A stretch of DNA of 64,000 nt from an uncultured bacterium. GTDB lineage: Bacteria > Bacteroidota > Bacteroidia > Bacteroidales > Bacteroidaceae. Position numbers and translations under genes: made by a program. Of this stretch, positions 59,362 to 64,000 are shown piece after piece (the first letter of the stretch is position 1; the number at the start of each line of letters is the position of its first letter). The notes beneath the pieces are model-generated. The model was not told the origin of the DNA. It ran no database searches and saw only the letters and a list, made by a program, of their open reading frames with translations. Where the stretch lies: contig CAMHUC010000014.1 in the NCBI GenBank assembly GCA_946188155.1, forward strand, positions 1 to 64,000. The letters are read 5' to 3'.

Positions 59362-59455
59362 GTTGATTTACTATTTGACGATTTACTATTTACGATTTAT
59401 TTGACTATTTTACTATTTTACCATTTGACTATTTTGCTATTTCTTGATTTATCCA
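59362..59455 (-). repeat. TAGTAAATCG-type repeat tract (long)
   Basis: The plus strand reads GATTTACTATTTGACGATTT and so on for about 94 bases, filling the whole spacer between the AsnC gene and the hypothetical gene. It is the reverse complement of the tracts in blaI and in rnr. Confidence 0.85.
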
Positions 59456-59459
59456 TCCG

Positions 59460-59945
59460 CTATGCCTCTTCCTCGTCATCGAGCGACAGGCGGTCTACGG
59501 GCAGCTGCCGGTCGATGGCGCTGTGGAACGAGATGAGCGTCTGACTGCTGGCCAGCCCCAGGGGCTGCAGCTTGTCGTGGATGATGTCGAGCAGGTGGTG
59601 GTTGTTGAGGGCATAGATTTTGATGAACATATCGTAGTTGCCCGTCGTATAGTGGCACTCCACCACCTCGGGTATCTCCCTGAGCTTTTCCACCACGGCG
59701 TCGAACGTCTCGGGGTCCTTCAGGTTCAGGCCGATATAGGCGCACGTCTCGTAGCCTATCTTCTCCGGGTCGATGATGAACTGCGAGCCCTTGAGAACGC
59801 CCATGGCCGTGAGCTTCTGTATGCGCTGATGGATGGCAGCGCCGCTGACGTTGCACACGCGGGCCACCTCCAGAAACGGTATGCGGGCGTCGCGGGCTAT
59901 CAGCTGTAGTATCTGTCTGTCGAGTCTGTCGAGCTTTAACACCAT
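59460..59945 (-). CDS. Lrp/AsnC family transcriptional regulator
   Basis: The 161-residue protein has the N-terminal helix-turn-helix LDRLDRQILQLIARDARIPFLEVARVCNVSGAAIHQRIQKL (in part) and the C-terminal ligand-binding RAM domain (YETCAYIGLNLKDPETFDAVVEKL...VVECHYTTGNYDMFIKIYA). Such regulators respond to amino acids. An acidic tail (DDEEEA) is unusual but short. It lies in line with the Exb operon behind a repeat-filled 120-base spacer. Confidence 0.92.
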   Translation of the reverse strand: MVLKLDRLDRQILQLIARDARIPFLEVARVCNVSGAAIHQRIQKLTAMGVLKGSQFIIDPEKIGYETCAYIGLNLKDPETFDAVVEKLREIPEVVECHYTTGNYDMFIKIYALNNHHLLDIIHDKLQPLGLASSQTLISFHSAIDRQLPVDRLSLDDEEEA

Positions 59946-59947
59946 GT

Positions 59948-60010
59948 ATATTTACGATTTACTATTTAACGATTTACTATTTACAATTTATTTACGATTT
60001 AATTATTGGA
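59948..60010 (-). repeat. TAGTAAATCG-type repeat tract (second long)
   Basis: ATTTACGATTTACTATTTAACGATTTACTATT-like units (quoted by type only) cover half of the spacer between the AsnC gene and exbD. GTGAAGA-type units follow to 60085. Confidence 0.8.
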
Positions 60011-60066
60011 CGATTTCGGAGTGCAATTCTATTATTTGCCGATTTCGGAGGGCAGCAGCATATTCT

Positions 60067-60528
60067 TCACTCTTCACTCTTCATTTCCCTTCCGCTGTAG
60101 TTGACGCGCAGGGCGTATGCCTGCTGCAGGGCTTCCTTCACGTCGGCTATCAGGCCCATGGGTGTCTTCTTGTCGGCCTTCAGGCTCACCGTCAGCCGCT
60201 CGGCGTTCTCTGCCGACATCCGTTTTCGCTCACGGTTGATGGCGTCAGAGAGGTGCTGCAACTCCGTGAGCTGGCCGTTCACCTGTATCTGCCACTGGCC
60301 GTCGCCGCCCTTGCCGATGTAGACGTTGATGACCGATGCCTTCTGCTCCAGCTTGCGCACCTCGGTGCCGGCAGGCACCTCGTAGCGCACCCGCACCTCG
60401 TCGTCGCGCATGTGGGTGACGAGCATGAAGAAGAAGAGCACGGTGAATATCAGGTCGGGCATGGAGGCCAGGTTGAGACCAGGCATCTCATGCGAACTGC
60501 GTCGGAACATGGGCATCATCTTTCTCAC
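60067..60528 (-). CDS. exbD: ExbD/TolR-type protein (second copy)
   Basis: The 153-residue inner-membrane protein begins MRKMMPMFRRSSHEMPGLN, has one membrane helix with the essential Asp (LASMPDLIFTVLFFFMLVTHM) and a periplasmic domain. With ExbB it uses the proton gradient to energise TonB and SusC-type transport. Its C-terminus (GREMKSEE) is encoded by GTGAAGA-type repeat DNA. It overlaps the other exbD by 4 bases. Confidence 0.88.
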   Translation of the reverse strand: MRKMMPMFRRSSHEMPGLNLASMPDLIFTVLFFFMLVTHMRDDEVRVRYEVPAGTEVRKLEQKASVINVYIGKGGDGQWQIQVNGQLTELQHLSDAINRERKRMSAENAERLTVSLKADKKTPMGLIADVKEALQQAYALRVNYSGREMKSEE

Positions 60529-60983
60529 TGCTCGCCTCCTTCCTTCGGTTTCTGCTCGCTGATGCGCATGGGATAGTTGCGCCCCGTGGCCCTCAGCTGC
60601 TGGTAGCCGCTGACGATGGCGTTCTGCATCCGGTAGTAGGCCTCGTAGGTGGTCCGGCGGTCTCCCTGGATGCTGATGACGTGCTTCTCGGGGTCGGCCT
60701 TGACCAGCTGCATCACCTGCTGGGTGAGCTGCGCCGGGGTGAGCAGCGTGCCGTTGCAGGCCAGCTGGTCGTTGGCGTCGAGGGTGACGCTCATCACGTG
60801 GTCCTTCTGAATGTCGGTAGGCGGCTGTTCCTGCTGCGGAGGCGGCGGCAGCTGGCGCACGAGTCCCTTGTCCGTGTCCATCGACGATGTCACGAGGAAG
60901 AAAATCAGCAGCATAAACGAGATGTCTGCCGTGGAGCTGGTGTTCAGCTCCGGAATCTGCTCACTACGACGCCTGCGAAACAT
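60525..60983 (-). CDS. exbD: ExbD/TolR-type protein (first copy)
   Basis: The 152-residue protein starts MFRRRRSEQIPELNTSSTAD, with the conserved Asp in the helix STADISFMLLIFFLVTSSM, and ends in a periplasmic domain. Two different ExbDs side by side are typical of Bacteroidota and may form a hetero-dimer in the pore. Its start lies 40 bases inside the end of the small membrane-protein gene. Confidence 0.9.
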   Translation of the reverse strand: MFRRRRSEQIPELNTSSTADISFMLLIFFLVTSSMDTDKGLVRQLPPPPQQEQPPTDIQKDHVMSVTLDANDQLACNGTLLTPAQLTQQVMQLVKADPEKHVISIQGDRRTTYEAYYRMQNAIVSGYQQLRATGRNYPMRISEQKPKEGGEQ

Positions 60984-61303
60984 CCTATGACGAGTATGAT
61001 GGTGGTATAGATAAACATGTCGGTCACGCGAAGCCAGAAGGTGTCGGTGAACGGCTGTCCGTTGGTTATGACGGCATCAGTGGACCCCAGTGCGAAGGTG
61101 ACGGCCAGACAGGCAGCGAAGGCCACGGCCACCGTGCGGGCCACTCGCTTCTGAGGCACGCCGTTGATGATCTCATCGTCCTTCGTGCGCAAGCTGAGCC
61201 TGCGGGCCACCGAGAGCAGTGTCACTCCGATGGCGAGGGCCAGCGTGGCGTACATCAGCCACAACATGACGTCAGCAACAAATGGCGAAACTATTGAGTT
61301 CAT
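60944..61303 (-). CDS. Small three-helix membrane protein in the Exb operon
   Basis: The 119-residue protein has three hydrophobic helices (ADVMLWLMYATLALAIGVTLL, VAVAFAACLAVTFALG, FIYTTIILVIGCFAGVVV). It lies between exbB and the first exbD, overlapping the latter by 40 bases in another frame. It does not look like ExbB or ExbD. Position suggests an accessory subunit of the motor. Family not recognised. Confidence 0.72.
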   Translation of the reverse strand: MNSIVSPFVADVMLWLMYATLALAIGVTLLSVARRLSLRTKDDEIINGVPQKRVARTVAVAFAACLAVTFALGSTDAVITNGQPFTDTFWLRVTDMFIYTTIILVIGCFAGVVVSRFRS

Positions 61304-61335
61304 ATCTTCGTTATTACAACTTCGGCGGCAGCAAA

Positions 61336-61396
61336 TTCTTCACTCTAAACTTTAAACTCTAAACTTTAAACTCTAAACTCTTCACTCTTCACTTTA
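61336..61396 (-). repeat. TTTAGAG-type short repeat encoding the ExbB C-terminus
   Basis: CTCTAAACTTTAAACT-type units on the plus strand. The stop and last ten codons of exbB (FKVKSEEFRV) lie within the tract. Confidence 0.8.
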
Positions 61397-62202
61397 AATG
61401 CAGCGATGATGTCGAGCATCCGTATGGCCGCCTCCTCCATCTGCGAGGTGAGGTGCTCTATGCGCGAGAGGATATAGCTGTAGAAGAGCTGCAGCACCAG
61501 CGCCACGATGATGCCGAAGATAGTGGTGATGAGCGCCACCTTCATGCCCTGGGCCACGATGGCCGGGCTGATGTCGCCCGCCGTCTGTATCTGGTCGAAG
61601 GCCATCACCATGCCTATCACCGTGCCAAGGAATCCCAGCGAGGGGGCCATGGCGATGAACAGCTTGATCCACGAGCAGCCCTTCTCCAGGTTGGCCGCCT
61701 GCAGACCGCCATAGTTGGTGATGCTCCGCTCGATGGCGTCGATGGGCTGCTTGATGTGGAGCAGGCCCTGGTAGCACACACTGGCCACGGGGCCTCGCGT
61801 AGAGCGACAGAGCTGCTTGGCACCCTCCAGGTCGCCACTGGCCAGCCGGTCCTCGATGTCGGCCAGCAGCTTGGGCGTCTTGACCTCCGACATCATCAGG
61901 TAGAGGATGCGCTCGATGCAGAAGGCCAGGCCCAGCACCAGGGCCAGGGCCACGAGCGACATGAATCCCACGTTGCCGTCGATGAACTTCGTCTTCAGCT
62001 GCTTGTGCAGCCCCCCTCCCGTCTCGTCACTTTCGTCGCCATCCGTCAGCAGCTCGTCGCCGACGGTGGTCTGCAGCACGCTGTCCTGAGCCGTAGTGTC
62101 GGCCACCAGGGCGATGCTGTCTGCGGGAGCCGCCTGCTGGGCACTGGCACAGGGTGTCAGCGTCAGCAGCATGCTCGCCAGTAGTATGGCTATTTTTCTC
62201 AT
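61366..62202 (-). CDS. exbB: ExbB/TolQ/MotA family proton channel
   Basis: The 278-residue protein has a signal-like N-terminus (IAILLASMLLTLTPCASAQQ), an acidic periplasmic stretch, and the three ExbB helices (FMSLVALALVLGLAFCIERIL, LFIAMAPSLGFLGTVIGMVMAF and ALITTIFGIIVALVLQLFYSYIL). It is the first gene of the operon and partners with the two ExbDs to drive TonB. Promoter: TAACTTTG at the complement of 62233-62240. The C-terminal end is repeat-encoded. Confidence 0.93.
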   Translation of the reverse strand: MRKIAILLASMLLTLTPCASAQQAAPADSIALVADTTAQDSVLQTTVGDELLTDGDESDETGGGLHKQLKTKFIDGNVGFMSLVALALVLGLAFCIERILYLMMSEVKTPKLLADIEDRLASGDLEGAKQLCRSTRGPVASVCYQGLLHIKQPIDAIERSITNYGGLQAANLEKGCSWIKLFIAMAPSLGFLGTVIGMVMAFDQIQTAGDISPAIVAQGMKVALITTIFGIIVALVLQLFYSYILSRIEHLTSQMEEAAIRMLDIIAAFKVKSEEFRV

Positions 62203-62232
62203 ATCTTACTGCCTGTCTATCTAAATCGGCTG

Positions 62233-62240
62233 CAAAGTTA
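62233..62240 (-). promoter_or_regulatory. -7 box for the Exb operon
   Basis: Minus-strand TAACTTTG 30 bases before the exbB start. Confidence 0.6.
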
Positions 62241-62362
62241 CGAATAAAAATCGAAACGGCGTGAAAAATAAGATATTATAACATATCTTTACGTGCCACG
62301 TAGGGTCAGAACACAATGTGCCAACCAGTATCAACCTGTCCAGACACCATATAGAAAACAAA

Positions 62363-62499
62363 TAACCCGCACATCTCGCACATCTGCTATATCCAATTGA
62401 ATAACAATAGGTTATAGCGTCATGCATCTCGCATTTATCTCGCACCGCAACCTGTTGTTATTCAACTGGATATATCAGATGTGCGAGATGTGCGGGTTA
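62363..62499. repeat. 137-bp near-perfect inverted repeat
   Basis: Outer arms of 24 bases match perfectly (62363-62386 and 62476-62499; left arm starts TAACCCGCACATCTCGCACA). The pairing continues with about 21 of 25 matches through CCAATTGAATAACAATAGG. The loop is about 40 bases. The arms contain the doubled unit CGCACATCT. No gene lies inside. The surrounding 62241-62362 and 62500-62635 show no gene or further structure. Confidence 0.88.
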
Positions 62500-62635
62500 C
62501 AAAATATTCATATATAGGAGACCGAATGCGCCATTCGTGCTTTTTGCCACATACGACTGGGCATTTACGGATATTTAACTAAAGAGGAATGGTTGGCGAT
62601 TTGACATTGGCGAGCGCGCATCGTCATATATGGAG

Positions 62636-62709
62636 TTTAGAGTTTACAGTTTAGAGTTTAGAGTTTATAGTTTATAGTTTACAGTTTATAGTTTACAGTT
62701 TATAGTTTA
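62636..62709 (+). repeat. TTTAGAG/TTTATAG-type short repeat before the dehydrogenase gene
   Basis: About nine units of the 7-base form TTTA(G/C/T)AG run up to 4 bases before the ATG at 62713. Promoter or leader elements must therefore lie within or upstream of the tract. Confidence 0.85.
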
Positions 62710-62712
62710 CAG

Positions 62713-63900
62713 ATGAGAGATTTCAATTACTATGCGCCGACGGAAGTGGCGTTCGGCAAGGACAGCGAGGAGCAGGTGGCTCTTCTGGTTAGGAAATATG
62801 GCGGCACGAAGGTGCTGGTACACTACGGCGGGCAGAGTGCCGTGCGCTCGGGCCTGCTCGACAAGGTGTGCAGCCTGCTCAGCGAGGAGGGTGTCGGCTA
62901 CGTGACGCTGGGCGGCGTGGTGCCCAATCCGCGCCTGTCGCTCGTCCATGAGGGTATCGCGCTGTGCCAGAAGGAGGGCGTGGACTTCATCCTCGCCGTG
63001 GGCGGCGGCAGCGTGATCGACTCCGGCAAGGCCATCGCCATGGGCGTGGCCAATCCCGGCGACGAGGTATGGGACTACTACCTGGGCCGGAAGTCGCCGC
63101 AGGGCGCACTGCCCGTGGCCTCGGTGCTCACCATCCCCGCCGCCGGCAGCGAGATGAGCGAGTCGACGGTGGTCACCAACGAGGACGGCGGCGTGAAGCT
63201 GGGCTACTCCGACGACCTGCTGCGCCCCAAGTTCGCCATCATGAACCCCTGCCGCACCTTCACCCTGCCACCCTATCAGACGGCTGCCGGCGTGACGGAC
63301 ATGATGATGCACATCATGGAGCGCTACTTCACCAAGGACGACGACATGGACCTGACCACCGACCTGGCCGAGGCAACGCTTCGACGGATTAAGACCGCCG
63401 TGTTCTTCGTGCTGAAGAACCCCGAGGACTACCGTCAGCGTGCCCAGATCATGTGGGGAGGCAGCGTGGCCCACTGGGGACTATTAGGCAAGGGCGTGGA
63501 GGAAGACTGGGCCACCCACCAGCTGGAGCACGAGCTGAGCGGCATGTTCGACGTGACCCACGGCGCTGGCCTGGCCGCCATCTGGCCCTCATGGGCTCGC
63601 TACACGATGAAGGAGAACCTGAGCCGATTCGTGCGCTTCGCCGTGAACGTGATGGACGTCGTCAACGACTTCACCGACCCTGAGGGCACTGCCCTGCGCG
63701 GCATCGAGGCCGTGGAGCGCTTCTACCACGCCATCGGCATGCCCGTGAACATCAAGGAGCTGATAGGCCGCGACATCACCGACGAGGAGATCAAGGAGAT
63801 GACCCGCAAGTGCAGCCGCGACTACACAGCCACCTGCGGCGGTCTGAAGAAGCTCAATGCGGAGGACATGGAGGCAATCTACAAAATGGCACGCGGATGA
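62713..63900 (+). CDS. Iron-containing alcohol dehydrogenase (butanol-dehydrogenase-like)
   Basis: The 395-residue enzyme belongs to the type III, iron-dependent alcohol dehydrogenases and resembles NADPH-linked BDH/YqhD forms. Marks: FNYYAPTEVAFGKDSEEQV, GGGSVIDSGKAIA (nucleotide binding), TIPAAGSEMSESTVVTNED, and the metal ligands Asp and His in AAGVTDMMMHIMERYF, HQLEHELSG and VTHGAGLAAIWPSW. It reduces aldehydes to alcohols. The stop overlaps the start of the next gene (ATGA), indicating an operon. Confidence 0.92.
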   Translation: MRDFNYYAPTEVAFGKDSEEQVALLVRKYGGTKVLVHYGGQSAVRSGLLDKVCSLLSEEGVGYVTLGGVVPNPRLSLVHEGIALCQKEGVDFILAVGGGSVIDSGKAIAMGVANPGDEVWDYYLGRKSPQGALPVASVLTIPAAGSEMSESTVVTNEDGGVKLGYSDDLLRPKFAIMNPCRTFTLPPYQTAAGVTDMMMHIMERYFTKDDDMDLTTDLAEATLRRIKTAVFFVLKNPEDYRQRAQIMWGGSVAHWGLLGKGVEEDWATHQLEHELSGMFDVTHGAGLAAIWPSWARYTMKENLSRFVRFAVNVMDVVNDFTDPEGTALRGIEAVERFYHAIGMPVNIKELIGRDITDEEIKEMTRKCSRDYTATCGGLKKLNAEDMEAIYKMARG

Positions 63901-64000
63901 AGATATTAATAATAGGTGGGACGGGCACCATCAGCAGTGCCGTCACCCGACAGCTGGCAGCCCAGGGCCACGACCTGTGGCTGCTCAACCGCGGCAACCG
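63897..64000 (+). CDS. NAD-dependent epimerase/dehydratase-like protein (5' part)
   Basis: Only 34 codons lie in the window. They encode MKILIIGGTGTISSAVTRQL followed by GHDLWLLNRGN, the Rossmann GxxGxxS/G motif of extended short-chain dehydrogenases. It overlaps the alcohol dehydrogenase gene by 4 bases. Substrate unknown; the gene runs off the right edge. Confidence 0.8.
   Translation, partial: MKILIIGGTGTISSAVTRQLAAQGHDLWLLNRGN

Overview
The window looks like a chromosomal piece of a Prevotella-like member of the Bacteroidota (Bacteroidales). Three things support this. SusC/SusD pairs occur with surface glycan-binding lipoproteins. Many genes are preceded by the Bacteroidota -7 box TAnnTTTG. 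The gene families are typical of the group (BlaI/M56 pairs, DUF4421, TPR regulators, Exb operon with two ExbDs). No rRNA, tRNA, CRISPR array, transposase or integrase was seen.

Layout. 1-9.0 kb: DUF4421 barrel-like protein, DUF3737/MalY operon, a convergent histidine acid phosphatase, a BlaI repressor with an M56 sensor peptidase carrying TonB-like domains, and a DUF234-type ATPase. 9.1-12.3 kb: TonB C-terminal protein, TPR-HTH membrane regulator, TPR protein. 12.4-19.0 kb, minus strand: GH43 enzyme, PAS histidine kinase, RNase R, DUF3089 hydrolase. 19.1-23.3 kb: threonine aldolase followed by the first membrane protein/haem-lipoprotein pair. 23.3-30.5 kb: polysaccharide-utilisation operon 1 (SusC, SusD, surface lipoprotein). 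30.5-33.2 kb: a small array of toxin-antitoxin-like genes and gene wrecks, each flanked by a copy of one terminator-plus-promoter repeat. 33.2-35.7 kb: GH2 enzyme. 35.8-42.8 kb: five-gene operon with two more membrane/haem-lipoprotein pairs. 43.2-56.4 kb: polysaccharide-utilisation locus 2 (GH5, SusC, SusD, two IPT/TIG lipoproteins, GH5, GH26), probably for beta-mannan or a related beta-1,4-glycan. 56.4-62.2 kb, minus strand: RNase Y, ZapA, two small cytoplasmic proteins, Lrp/AsnC regulator and an ExbB/ExbD operon. 62.7-64.0 kb: iron-type alcohol dehydrogenase and the start of a nucleotide-sugar-epimerase-like gene.

Two candidates stand out as undescribed systems. The first is a three-copy module made of a polytopic membrane protein with a conserved YxEQxQxFL...PGGLA motif and a PD40 beta-propeller lipoprotein carrying one CxxCH haem motif; the lipoprotein signal peptides are written in short repeats, one of them ten in-frame 9-bp units. 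The second is the cassette-like array between 30.56 and 33.20 kb, where four copies of a hairpin terminator with a shared promoter tail separate intact and decayed toxin-antitoxin genes.

A wider theme is that short-period intergenic repeats and small palindromes have entered coding sequence in frame. They are seen in RNase R, threonine aldolase, a DUF6057-like gene, the C-termini of BlaI, ExbB, ExbD and a DUF4369 protein, and lipoprotein signal peptides. Function is inferred from sequence reading only; no database search was run.
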